Positions 1 to 10,026 of a DNA stretch of 64,000 nucleotides are shown piece after piece. Under the pieces are notes generated by a model. It ran no database searches. It was given only the letters and a program-made list of their open reading frames with translations, and was not told the DNA's origin. The stretch is taken from NCBI RefSeq assembly GCF_030815855.1, contig NZ_JAUSXG010000001.1, forward strand, positions 3,720,001 through 3,784,000, given 5' to 3'. This DNA comes from Variovorax paradoxus (GTDB lineage: Bacteria > Pseudomonadota > Gammaproteobacteria > Burkholderiales > Burkholderiaceae_C). The translations under genes were made by a program, and so were the position numbers. Each line of letters begins with the position of its first letter. The first letter of the stretch is position 1.

Positions 1-1178
1 GCCGCGATCAGCAGCGCATACACCGGCAGGCGCGCCGAACAGGTCATGAGCGGCGCAATCATGATGGTGGTGATGCGGTCGCGCCAGTTGCTGATGGTGC
101 GCGTGGCCATCACGCCGGGAATGGCGCAAGCAAAGCTCGACAGCAGCGGAATGAAGGAACGGCCCGAAAGCCCCACGGTGCCCATCACGCGGTCGAGCAG
201 GAACGCGGCACGCGGCAGGTAACCCGAGTCTTCCAGCGCCAGGATGAACAGGAACAGGATCAGGATCTGCGGCAGGAACACGACCACGCCGCCCACGCCG
301 GCAATGACGCCGTCGACCAGCAGGCTCTGCAGCATGCCTTCGGGCATGCGGGTCTTGAGCAACCCGCCAAGGCCTTCGGTGCCGGCCTTGATGGCGTCCA
401 TCGGCACGTTGGCCCAGCTGAACACGGCCTGGAACATCAGGAACATCGTGACCGCGAGCACCAGCATGCCCCACACAGGGTGCATCACGACGCGGTCGAT
501 GCGGTCGCTGGTGGCCAGGCTTCCGACCGGCTCGCGCACGGCCATGCCGAGGATGCGGCGCACTTCGCGCTGCGTGGCCAGCACGTCGTCGAGCCCCGGC
601 GCCTGCCAGGGCCGCGGCGCGGCGGCGGCCACGGGCGCATCGAGGGCCTCGAGCAGGCCCTGTGCGCCGCCTGAGTGCACGCCGACGGTCTCTATGACCG
701 GCACGCCGAGTTCGCGCGAGAGCACGGCCGTGTCGACCGCAATGCCCTGCTTCTTCGCCATGTCGGTCATGTTGAGCGCCACCACCATCGGCAGGCCGAG
801 GCGCTTGGCCTCGAGCACGAGCCGCAGGTTGAGCCGCAGGTTGGTGGCGTCGGTCACGCACACCAGCAGGTCGGGCAATGGCTCGCTGCTCTTGCCGGTG
901 ACCACGTCGCGCGTCACGGCCTCGTCGGCACTGAGCGCGTTGAGGCTGTAGGCGCCCGGCAGGTCGAGCACGAACACGCGGCGGCCCGAGGCCGTGCGGA
1001 GCGTGCCTTCTTTGCGCTCGACCGTGACGCCGGCGTAGTTGGCTACTTTCTGGCGGCTGCCGGTGAGCAGATTGAAGAGCGCGGTCTTGCCGCAATTCGG
1101 ATTGCCGAGCAGCGCGACGCGCGCCGGCTGCGCTGTGGGTGCGAGGCGGCCGGGACCCTGGATGACGGCTTCAACCAT
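1..1178 (-). CDS. feoB: Ferrous iron transporter FeoB, N-terminal part (cut by window edge)
   Basis: Inner-membrane Fe(II) permease with a cytosolic GTPase domain. About 392 residues are visible; the C-terminal half lies beyond the left edge. The G domain shows GNPNCGKT (residues 25-32), a DLPG G3 box (72-75) and NMTD (136-139), followed by a helical spacer and the first membrane segments from about residue 230. The gate-type motif [12 protein letters not shown] sits right at the edge. The ATG overlaps the end of feoA by 8 bases, so the two are translationally coupled. Control is expected from the Fur box in front of feoA. The identity is secure from motifs and operon partner. Confidence 0.97.
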   Translation of the reverse strand, partial: MVEAVIQGPGRLAPTAQPARVALLGNPNCGKTALFNLLTGSRQKVANYAGVTVERKEGTLRTASGRRVFVLDLPGAYSLNALSADEAVTRDVVTGKSSEPLPDLLVCVTDATNLRLNLRLVLEAKRLGLPMVVALNMTDMAKKQGIAVDTAVLSRELGVPVIETVGVHSGGAQGLLEALDAPVAAAAPRPWQAPGLDDVLATQREVRRILGMAVREPVGSLATSDRIDRVVMHPVWGMLVLAVTMFLMFQAVFSWANVPMDAIKAGTEGLGGLLKTRMPEGMLQSLLVDGVIAGVGGVVVFLPQILILFLFILALEDSGYLPRAAFLLDRVMGTVGLSGRSFIPLLSSFACAIPGVMATRTISNWRDRITTIMIAPLMTCSARLPVYALLIA

Positions 1179-1467
1179 GGTTGGCGGCTCCCGGCGTGAC
1201 TTGGATGAGCGCGGCTTCATGGCGGCGCAGTGCAAACGTGGTGTGGCCCAGCCGCACCGCCAACGGTTCGCGCCCTGGAAGGCCGCTGGCGACGATGCGC
1301 ACGGCCTCGCCCGGCACGAAGCCGATTTCGGTCAGGCGCAGTGCCAACTCTTGCCCCTCGGAGTCAGCCGACCGTACGACATCCACGACCGTGGCCCATC
1401 GATGGCTGGGCAGTTCGTCCAGACGAATAGAGACAGCGGCAGCGGCTGCGGGAAAAGGAGTGGTCAT
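1171..1467 (-). CDS. feoA: Ferrous iron transport protein FeoA
   Basis: Small cytosolic SH3-like protein of 98 residues that supports FeoB function. The core motif [20 protein letters not shown] followed by PLAVRLG is the FeoA signature. It is first in the feoAB pair and its stop overlaps the feoB start. Its ATG overlaps the stop of the upstream exported-protein gene (ATGA), which looks accidental: the Fur box lies only about 30 bases upstream, inside the end of that gene. No feoC is visible in the window. Confidence 0.95.
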   Translation of the reverse strand: MTTPFPAAAAAVSIRLDELPSHRWATVVDVVRSADSEGQELALRLTEIGFVPGEAVRIVASGLPGREPLAVRLGHTTFALRRHEAALIQVTPGAANHG

Positions 1468-1919
1468 GCGGGTTGTAGCTCGGTCTTCTCAGCAATGAGA
1501 ACTATTATCATTGAAACAGCCTGACCCTGGTCTAGACCGGCCATCTCCGCCCGCTTGATATCGAGGAGCGGCGCCCCTGAGAGTTTCCGAACCGACCGCA
1601 TCTGCGAGGACGAGGAACCCACGCGCTCCGCAAAGAAGCCAGCGCTCTCCGAAGTGTTAACGATGTGCAGCCTGATTGCGGGCGATTCGTGCACTCCTGC
1701 ACAGCACTGAACTGGCGCGGCCGCTTGAGTTTCGTGAGTGGCTTTCTCGTCACCGATTGCCGTGATGAACGCACGAGTCTCCGCGCGGCGTACCTGCCAC
1801 GCGTCCTGGAGAGTTTGCACCCTGACAATCTTGTCCTGCGCGTGGGCGGCAAGGGCTGTCACGAAAACACTGAAAAGGACTCCGAGAGCGATGCTCGTGA
1901 TGTGCGTTTTTGATTTCAC
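1464..1919 (-). CDS. Small exported protein of unknown function (island gene A)
   Basis: The protein has 151 residues and begins with a clear signal peptide (KSKTHITSIALGVLF, cleavage after about residue 27 at AHA-Q). The chosen start is GTG, preceded by AAGGAA seven bases upstream; a longer frame from 2123 is possible but its extra part is arginine-rich and partly virB6-derived. The mature part has a CC pair near residues 72-73 and no domain I recognise. Its last 15 or so codons run through the Fur box of feoAB and its stop overlaps the feoA start, so its native 3' end may have been lost when the island joined this site. A degraded virB6 piece lies directly upstream. It could be an immunity or accessory protein of the T4SS cassettes, but this is inference. 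Confidence 0.55.
   Translation of the reverse strand: MKSKTHITSIALGVLFSVFVTALAAHAQDKIVRVQTLQDAWQVRRAETRAFITAIGDEKATHETQAAAPVQCCAGVHESPAIRLHIVNTSESAGFFAERVGSSSSQMRSVRKLSGAPLLDIKRAEMAGLDQGQAVSMIIVLIAEKTELQPA
1497..1515 (-). promoter_or_regulatory. Fur box upstream of feoAB
   Basis: Read on the minus strand the 19 bases are TTCAATGATAATAGTTCTC, matching the classical Fur consensus GATAATGATAATCATTATC at 13 of 19 positions by my count, with the central AATGATAAT intact. It ends 30 bases before the feoA ATG, a normal position for iron repression of feoAB. It lies within the last codons of the upstream open reading frame. Confidence 0.85.
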
Positions 1920-1959
1920 TTCAAATTTCCTTGGGTTCAAATAATCTGAGCGATATCGT

Positions 1960-2010
1960 CGCTTGAGCGCCGTCCATGGCCGCCATGACCACCGCGATAC
2001 TGACCAGGTT
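1960..2010 (-). pseudogene. virB6 remnant (i)
   Basis: Read on the minus strand in a frame different from gene A, this stretch encodes NLVSIAVVMAAMDGAQ. It aligns with NLAYTAVIMGAMDGAQ in the larger virB6 copy on the plus strand (11 of 17 residues including the next one; 36 of 48 bases by hand). The frame then stops just in front of gene A. Upstream, to about 2110, a possible further match (ALVAVVQS against ALIVIAAS) is in another frame, suggesting deletion and decay. There is no possibility of a working VirB6 here. Confidence 0.6.
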
Positions 2011-2187
2011 CGCGTCAGCACGCCGCCCGTCAGTGCCCGCAGCGACTGCACCACTGCGACCAGCGCGCGCGTGCGTGTCCCGACTCGTGCAATCCACCTA
2101 TCGAGCGGGTTGCTTGCAATCAAATTGCTGGCTTGTGTCGCACTTGCACATAGGCATTTCCGGTGATTTGTCCTGTGAATCCCGGAC

Positions 2188-2988
2188 TCAGCGAGACATG
2201 GCCGGAGCCTCTTGCGTCTGGACAGGCTGATTCACCTGCTCCGAGCGTCGGCTCTGCTGCTGGGCATGCACCTCGGCCGAGGCCTGTGAACTCTGCGCCA
2301 GCGGCGTGTTCAGCGCCTCCACCGTGTCCACAGAAACCACCTTCGACAGCCCGCTTCCGAGCTTGCCCTGTACGGCAATGATCTTGTCGCCGCTGGTGCC
2401 GCCCAACACCAAATGGTCGATGCACTGCATGCCGGCACATTGCACCTTCAGCGCCACGTGGCCTGCAGCGTTGTCGGTCTGGTGATCCGAGTTGCGCCCG
2501 TACTTGGCATCGATCGCCTGCATGCCGGCCTGGGCCTGCTTGAACAGCGTGTTGCCGGGATGGGCGGCGTCGGTGATCTGCGACGGTCCCCAGCGCTTCG
2601 GGTCATTACTCTGCTCGGTCGTCGGTGCTGCCTGCCTCTGAACTCCTCGCTCTTTGAGCGTAGCGTCGATCGCCTTCAGAGTGGTGGAATCTGCAGTGCC
2701 GGTTTCCTTGAGATGGTGCTCGTGCTGAAAGGCCTTGAGCGCCCCGCGCGTGTTGCGACCCATGTGGCCATCGGTCGCGAGAGGAGTCTTGTCAGGATTG
2801 GTATAGCCCAACTGCCCGAGCTTGGTTTGAACTTCGCCGATGGAAGCCCGCTTGTGCGCGTGACCGCCATGATGGACGAGCTTGCCATCCGCCAAACTCA
2901 GCAGATCCGCCTTCTCGCTCTCGGCACGCTTCTTCACAGAAGCCTGTACGGCTGCCGATGCTGATGTCGGTGTTGTTTCGCCTGCCAT
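2188..2988 (-). CDS. PG-binding / XVIPCD protein, candidate T4SS effector
   Basis: The protein has 266 residues and no signal peptide. Residues about 53-106 form a peptidoglycan-binding_1 repeat (VQTKLGQLGYTNPDKTPLAT, then GRNTRGALKAFQ). Residues about 142-235 match the XVIPCD, the C-terminal signal recognised by VirD4 in Xanthomonadales-type bacteria-killing T4SSs: LFKQAQAGMQAIDAKYGRN, IDHLVLG, IIAVQG, VDTVEALNTPLAQSS, then a glutamine-rich tail. In known effectors of this type a lysozyme-like domain often precedes the PG-binding repeat; here only about 50 residues precede it, so it may be a truncated or unusual effector. AGGGAGA precedes the ATG. The LprI-like gene lies 49 bases upstream on the same strand. 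Confidence 0.8.
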   Translation of the reverse strand: MAGETTPTSASAAVQASVKKRAESEKADLLSLADGKLVHHGGHAHKRASIGEVQTKLGQLGYTNPDKTPLATDGHMGRNTRGALKAFQHEHHLKETGTADSTTLKAIDATLKERGVQRQAAPTTEQSNDPKRWGPSQITDAAHPGNTLFKQAQAGMQAIDAKYGRNSDHQTDNAAGHVALKVQCAGMQCIDHLVLGGTSGDKIIAVQGKLGSGLSKVVSVDTVEALNTPLAQSSQASAEVHAQQQSRRSEQVNQPVQTQEAPAMSR

Positions 2989-3037
2989 GTGATTCTCCCT
3001 GTTGATATCTGAAAACTGAAATCGACCACGAAACGGT

Positions 3038-3385
3038 TTACTGCTTGAGTCGCTCTATAGACGAGCGGTTTTCCAATGTGGCCGCCTGCTTGGCGGTTTC
3101 CAGAGTGGAGCAATCGAAGGACGAAAGAGCGTCGGCTTGTCCAGCGTCAGGGTCGGGCGCGCAGTGGGATTTGCGATAGGCAAGCCAGATTCTTTCGTCG
3201 GCGCGCAATTTGCCCCGCTTGTCTTTGTCAAGCAGAGCCAACAATTTCTTATAGGCTGCGTTCAGACGCTTGTCTTGATAAGCATGCTCAACCTTCATGC
3301 AACTTTGCATAGCCAACTCCGCGGGAGACGTGATCCCCGCCGTGTAGGCATCCAAAAGAACTTGTTTTTGTCGGTCGTTGGACAT
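3038..3385 (-). CDS. LprI/DUF1311-like protein, candidate immunity partner
   Basis: The protein has 115 residues with the DUF1311 (LprI N-terminal) pattern: Cys29, DKRLNAAYKKL at about 38-48, then ERIWLAYRKSHC with Trp67, Tyr70-Arg71 and Cys75, and a further Cys92. Members of this family include lysozyme inhibitors and are normally exported, but here no signal peptide is seen: the ATG with its AGGGAG ribosome site gives a hydrophilic N-terminus, and no upstream in-frame ATG extends it. It lies just before the PG-binding/XVIPCD gene, with nearly the same ribosome-site context (AACAGGGAGAA). Immunity against a peptidoglycan-attacking effector is a reasonable inference, not shown. The DNA here is visibly A+T-richer than the rest of the window (26 G/C of 60 at 3241-3300). 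Confidence 0.6.
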   Translation of the reverse strand: MSNDRQKQVLLDAYTAGITSPAELAMQSCMKVEHAYQDKRLNAAYKKLLALLDKDKRGKLRADERIWLAYRKSHCAPDPDAGQADALSSFDCSTLETAKQAATLENRSSIERLKQ

Positions 3386-3452
3386 GATTTTTCTCCCTGT
3401 TACGGTTCCACTCGATCGGAGGAACTCCGTGCATGTTGTTTGAGACGCGCTG

Positions 3453-4154
3453 CTACTTCAATTTCACCTGCGGCAGTGAAGCCGGATCGAAGTCGTTGAA
3501 CCTGATGACCCCCAGAGTTCTTGCCGAGAGACTGATCTTCTTCTTGCGTCCGGTTGCCGTATCGCGGACGCCGCGCACGGCCTTCTGCAAGATCCAGTCA
3601 TTGATGTTGGGCGCGTACTCAAAGTGGAATTCATTCCACCAACGCTCTCTGGAGCCGCCTTCCGTAACCACAGTAAAGCGCCCTGGCGCTACACGTGAAT
3701 AGCTGTAGGGATCCCCCGCAACGCCTCCGCATCGGGCGCATGGAACGATCTTGTCGTTCTGGGCCAGCGTTCGCAGTTGCCCTTGCGCATCACGCGCCAG
3801 CAGCAGCAGCGTGCGCGGGTGGCCTTCTCCCGCATTCGAATCCGAATCGCCGGCAGAACGCTCGAGGACGACCAGCGCCGCGACGCCTCCCTGATCACTG
3901 AGATCGCCAATCTGGACATCCAGCAATTTGGAGCCATCGGCGGACAGAATCTTCATGTCGTCTTTGGTGAGTGGCTGGAGGTTACTTGTGCCCTTCGGCA
4001 ACCTGGCCGCCGGTGCCGAGCCGCTGGGCTGCATGGGCGATGTGCTCGACTCTGCCGCCAAGCCTGGCGCGGTGATGGCCGACATGACCACCTGGGTGAG
4101 CACCAAGTTCTTGTCGATGGCCGAGACGGGCGATTCTTTCTCGCCGGTGACCAT
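3453..4154 (-). pseudogene. Exported-type protein with its 5' end replaced by virB6 sequence (island gene B)
   Basis: From an in-frame ATG the product would have 233 residues. Residues 1-27 are virB6 sequence (VTGEKESPVSAIDKNLV). From residue 28 the sequence changes to TAPGLAAES, which looks like the end of a signal peptide, and then to a globular domain with CARCGG (139-143), a GRFTVVTEGGSRERWWNE segment (about 158-175) and a basic tail. The natural signal peptide thus seems to have been lost at the junction near 4073. The domain resembles small secreted proteins found near antibacterial secretion genes, but I cannot name it. It may be expressed from the fused ATG as a non-exported protein, or be dead. 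It is followed after 67 bases by the LprI-like gene. Confidence 0.5.
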
Positions 4155-4190
4155 GTAGTTGACTTCCTTGAGCAGACCGTTCGTGAAGAT
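4073..4190 (-). pseudogene. virB6 remnant (ii)
   Basis: On the minus strand about 39 codons read FTNGLLKEVNYMVTGEKES, then PVSAIDKNLVLTQVVMSAI. They align with LLLTDLPNGINHLVTGDDDS, then PEKSIDKNLAYTAVIMGAM in the plus-strand virB6 copy. Homology starts abruptly at about 4190, four bases from where the plus-strand copy begins in the opposite direction, and ends at about 4073 where it is fused in frame to island gene B. Confidence 0.7.
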
Positions 4191-4193
4191 CGA

Positions 4194-5207
4194 ATGAGCG
4201 CCATCGCACTGCTCGTGCTGACGCTCATCGTTCTCACCAAGGGCTTTCGCATCCTCACCGGCCGCTCCCAGGAGTCCCTCATGGGCATGGTGCTGGAGAT
4301 GAGCCGCAACGCGCTCATCGTGATAGCGGCCAGCACCATGGCGATGGGCAACATCCCGCTCAAGCAACTGCTGCTGACGGACTTGCCCAACGGCATCAAC
4401 CACCTGGTCACGGGCGACGACGATTCGCCCGAGAAGTCCATCGACAAGAACCTGGCCTACACCGCGGTGATCATGGGCGCCATGGATGGGGCCCAGGGCC
4501 TGAACGCCGGCATCAGCGCCGAGAACGTAGCCTCGGCCGGTCGCGCTTCGCTGATCGCCGTGCTCGGGGCGGCCGGCCCGCCCATGACGGCCGGGGCGAT
4601 GCTGCTGATGTACACCTTCGCCATCACCTTGTTCGTGGGGCTGGGGCCCATCTTCATCCTGTGCCTGCTGCACGACAGCACCAAGCAGCTGTTTCATGGG
4701 TGGCTCAAGTACGGGCTGGCGACCATGTTCAGCCTGGCGGTGCTCAGTTTCATGACCTCGGTGATCATGGAGATGATGTTCAAGGTGGCGGGGGCGCTGT
4801 GGTCGGCCGGCGCCATCAACGGCTTGCTGCGACTGGGCGACGGCGGCGCGGGGCTGACCAGCCAGGCGATGCAGCAAGGCGGCATTGGGCTGTTGATGAC
4901 GGTGCTGCTGGTGACCGCGCCGCCGATGGCAGCGAGTTTCTTCGGGGCGACGATCGGGCAGTTCTCCAGCGTGTCGCAGGTGGCGGGCGGGGGCGGGGCG
5001 CAGGCCAATGCTTCTGGACAACCGGGGCAAGCGGGGTATCAGCCGGCAGTTGGAACGCCCCCCGAACGAGGGGGTGAGGCGCCTTCTGCTAGCAACCGTT
5101 TACCCCCTTCTCGCGCCTCGACAGAGCCCCCGCGCGATGAGGTCAGGACTGCGTCCGTTCCTCCACTACCTCCATCGAAGGCACTCAAGGTCAATGGGGA
5201 AGCATGA
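4194..5207 (+). CDS. virB6: VirB6/TrbL-family T4SS inner-membrane protein, probably 5'-truncated (remnant iii)
   Basis: The frame from this ATG gives 337 residues with about six hydrophobic segments (ALLVLTLIVLTKGFRIL; LIVIAASTMAMG; FAITLFVGLGPIFILCLL; LKYGLATMFSLAVLSFM; GLLMTVLLVTAPPMAASFFG) and a proline/serine-rich tail. LGPIFILCLLHDSTKQLFHG and the loop LVTGDDDSPEKSIDKNL are typical of VirB6 of Xanthomonadales-type T4SSs. The first hydrophobic segment starts at the initiator, where family members usually have some tens of extra residues, so the 5' end appears lost at the junction with the inverted fragment. VirB6 forms part of the inner-membrane channel, but no other virB or virD gene is here. 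Its stop overlaps the next start (TGATG). Confidence 0.75.
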   Translation: MSAIALLVLTLIVLTKGFRILTGRSQESLMGMVLEMSRNALIVIAASTMAMGNIPLKQLLLTDLPNGINHLVTGDDDSPEKSIDKNLAYTAVIMGAMDGAQGLNAGISAENVASAGRASLIAVLGAAGPPMTAGAMLLMYTFAITLFVGLGPIFILCLLHDSTKQLFHGWLKYGLATMFSLAVLSFMTSVIMEMMFKVAGALWSAGAINGLLRLGDGGAGLTSQAMQQGGIGLLMTVLLVTAPPMAASFFGATIGQFSSVSQVAGGGGAQANASGQPGQAGYQPAVGTPPERGGEAPSASNRLPPSRASTEPPRDEVRTASVPPLPPSKALKVNGEA

Positions 5208-5710
5208 TGAGCACACCATCGCTAATACGCAGCTTGACGGGGCTGCTGCTGGGCGTGCTTGTGAGCTTCGCGGCACATGCGCAGTGCGCACCGGGCACCA
5301 CGATGTACTACTCCCCGACGAACGCATATTGCGGGCCTGACCCAAACTATCGCGCGCCGCAACAAACTCCACAGCGGCCCGCTGAGGTTTGGCAGGATCG
5401 GTATGGGGCGATCTATCTAGATTGGACCCAGGGAGCGCTAGGAACCTCCTCGAACATGGCGAGCCGCCCTGCCGCCGAGACCGCGGCCTTGGCTGATTGC
5501 AAAGCCAGAGGTGGGGTTGGATGTAAGCAACTAAATTCCTATAGAAATAGTTGTGCGGCTTTCTCGGCGGCGGATGCCGGGTATGCATCTGCAAGCGACA
5601 GAACCCTTGATGCGGCCAAACAAGCATCAATGGAGGAATGCAAGAACAAGGGCAACACCAAGTGCCACGTCTACTACACCGATTGCAGCCAACCGGTTCG
5701 GATTCAATAG
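5207..5710 (+). CDS. Exported DUF4189-like protein
   Basis: The protein has 167 residues, with a signal peptide of about 26 residues ending AHAQ. The mature part shows the DUF4189 pattern: a WQDRYGAIYLD start, then two repeats of alanine-rich helix followed by cysteines (AALADCKARGGVGC; CAAFSAADAGYA; ASMEECKNKGNTKC; YTDC). A periplasmic, disulfide-bonded protein is expected. It is translationally coupled to virB6 (TGATG; an ATG three bases earlier is equally possible). DUF4189 proteins occur as small secreted proteins of unknown role. The position after virB6 suggests a T4SS accessory or immunity role, which is inference. Confidence 0.75.
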   Translation: MSTPSLIRSLTGLLLGVLVSFAAHAQCAPGTTMYYSPTNAYCGPDPNYRAPQQTPQRPAEVWQDRYGAIYLDWTQGALGTSSNMASRPAAETAALADCKARGGVGCKQLNSYRNSCAAFSAADAGYASASDRTLDAAKQASMEECKNKGNTKCHVYYTDCSQPVRIQ

Positions 5711-5715
5711 CCATC

Positions 5716-6330
5716 ATGAAGCGACTTATCGCAGTGCTCGCCGTTTTTCTTGCAATCACCACCGCCGCTTTCGGCCAGGCGAAGCACGCCAGCGCGCTGC
5801 GCGACTTTGATGCTCGTTTGACTGCCGCCGCGAAGGGCGAACTAACGCCCATAGAGACCATGGAACTGTTTCAGGTCTTCTACATTCCCAAGGAGTTGCA
5901 GCAAAAGCCGCCGCGTTTCGACGCAATGCTTCGAATCATTGCCGCGCAGGCCACGATCGGTTGGTACGACGCGTTGCGCTTCGCAGACGACAGTGGCCGG
6001 GCCGAGATCTCGAACAACGAGGCCTTTTTCACGCTCGCCTTCGATAGGAGCACTCGGGACTTTGTCCGGTTCATGAAGGAGCAGCCTGATCAGACCGCCG
6101 CAGCGGTCAAGGCTGGCATCCAAGATGCCCGCGACAAGATCGCGGCCAAGCGCATCAACCACGACCCGACCTGGCCAGCCTCCTATGGCATGTTGCGCAT
6201 GCAGTGCACGATGAAGAGCGCCAAGACCTGCGAGGGACCCACGCCACGCCCCGCTGGCGAATGGCCTGCGCTGCTCGACCAAGCCGCCCAGCGGGTCAGC
6301 ACCGTCTACCAGGCCGCCAAAGGCGAGTAA
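5716..6330 (+). CDS. Exported protein of unknown function (island gene D)
   Basis: The protein has 204 residues, with signal peptide MKRLIAVLAVFLAITTAAFG. The mature part is mostly helical in appearance (FDARLTAAAKGELTPIETME; ELFQVFYIPKEL; RFDAMLRIIAAQATIGWYDA) and carries a late Cys pair (MQCTMKSAKTCEG). The ATG was chosen because the longer frame only adds non-signal residues overlapping the DUF4189 gene. It starts five bases after the DUF4189 stop, so the two are one unit with virB6. I do not recognise the family. Immunity or effector-associated function is possible from context only. Confidence 0.65.
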   Translation: MKRLIAVLAVFLAITTAAFGQAKHASALRDFDARLTAAAKGELTPIETMELFQVFYIPKELQQKPPRFDAMLRIIAAQATIGWYDALRFADDSGRAEISNNEAFFTLAFDRSTRDFVRFMKEQPDQTAAAVKAGIQDARDKIAAKRINHDPTWPASYGMLRMQCTMKSAKTCEGPTPRPAGEWPALLDQAAQRVSTVYQAAKGE

Positions 6331-6517
6331 ATGGCACGTGCTCCGTTACCGTCGATGCCATGGTTATTAGATCACCCCTGCGGCCGCATCAGCAGCCGAT
6401 CGCGTACCAATGCCAAGCTAGGTGCTCGATTCTCAATCGCAGGAGCCTGACCAAGACCTTTTGACCACGCAGGCTCTGCCCGTTCTCGCAAAAGTCCCGG
6501 CCTTTCGCGGCGCTTGC
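6331..6517. other. Intergenic right end of the island
   Basis: The 187 bases between island gene D and the convergent metallophosphoesterase gene contain a 39-codon open frame on the plus strand (6331-6450) that begins directly after the gene D stop but has no family I recognise and no ribosome site of its own. No terminator, repeat or att-like sequence is evident, so the exact island end cannot be placed. Confidence 0.4.
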
Positions 6518-6972
6518 TCAAGCCAGTTCGACAATCCGCGCCGTAACCGCATCGCCCACCACGATGAGCTCGGCGACAGCGATCGGCAATTTGAATCGGC
6601 GCGGGCCCGCACTGCCCGGGTTGACGTAAAGGACGCCACCACGCTCCTCGATCTTCGGCCTGTGGGAGTGGCCCGACACCACGACACGAACCTTGGGGCC
6701 GGCAGGATCGATATCGATCTGCGACAGGTCGTGCACTGCGTAGATCAGCACATCGCAAACCTGCAGGAACGCGGTTTCGGGAATGTCGGCGGCCCAAGGT
6801 TCACGGTCGTTGTTGCCTCGAACGACCGTCAACGGTCCGATGGCCCGCAGCGTCTCGAGGATGGCCGCATCGCCGATGTCCCCGCCATGCACGATGAAGT
6901 CGCATCCTTGCAGGGCTGCAACAGCCTGCGGCCGTAGAAGGCCGTGGGTATCGGAAATAAGTCCGACGCGAA

Positions 6973-6976
<4 letters not shown>
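6518..6976 (-). CDS. YfcE/MJ0936-type metallophosphoesterase
   Basis: The protein has 152 residues with the calcineurin-like metal-binding motifs in order: GLISDTHG near residue 6, GGDIGD near 35, GNND near 56, AVHD, and SGHSHRP near 105. This is the single-domain YfcE-like phosphodiesterase family; natural substrates are unclear. The start is TTG, overlapping the acnA stop (TTGA), and homology begins at [12 protein letters not shown], so this start fits. It is cotranscribed with acnA. Confidence 0.88.
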
Positions 6977-9864
<2,888 letters not shown>

Positions 9865-10026
9865 TGAGGAACTCCTGTTGGTTCGATCTGTTCGTGGAAG
9901 CACCTCAAAGATAGCAGGGATCGATGTCAGTTGTTGTAGTCGGTCTTCCCCGCAATGCCCTCGAGGCGCCACCTTCCTCATGGCCGGAAATGCCGGGTAA
10001 ACAGGTGCCGCCGGCATCTGCTGCGC

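Noticed and set aside
3777..4193. Plus-strand frame that continues upstream of the virB6 ATG
   Set aside because: It reads the reverse complement of gene B and virB6 fragment ii. No VirB6-like sequence precedes the ATG at 4194.
4200..5030. Minus-strand extension of island gene B over the plus-strand virB6
   Set aside because: Upstream of about 4190 this frame reads only the reverse complement of virB6, giving His/Gln/Arg-rich sequence; the real homology begins at the junction.
6331..6450. 39-codon frame directly after island gene D
   Set aside because: No ribosome site, no recognisable family, ordinary length by chance. Kept only as a note in the intergenic entry.
1464..6517. Complete integrative element or phage-like insertion
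   Set aside because: No integrase, transposase, tRNA, direct repeats or att-like sites were seen around the island, so a mobile-element call is not supported.
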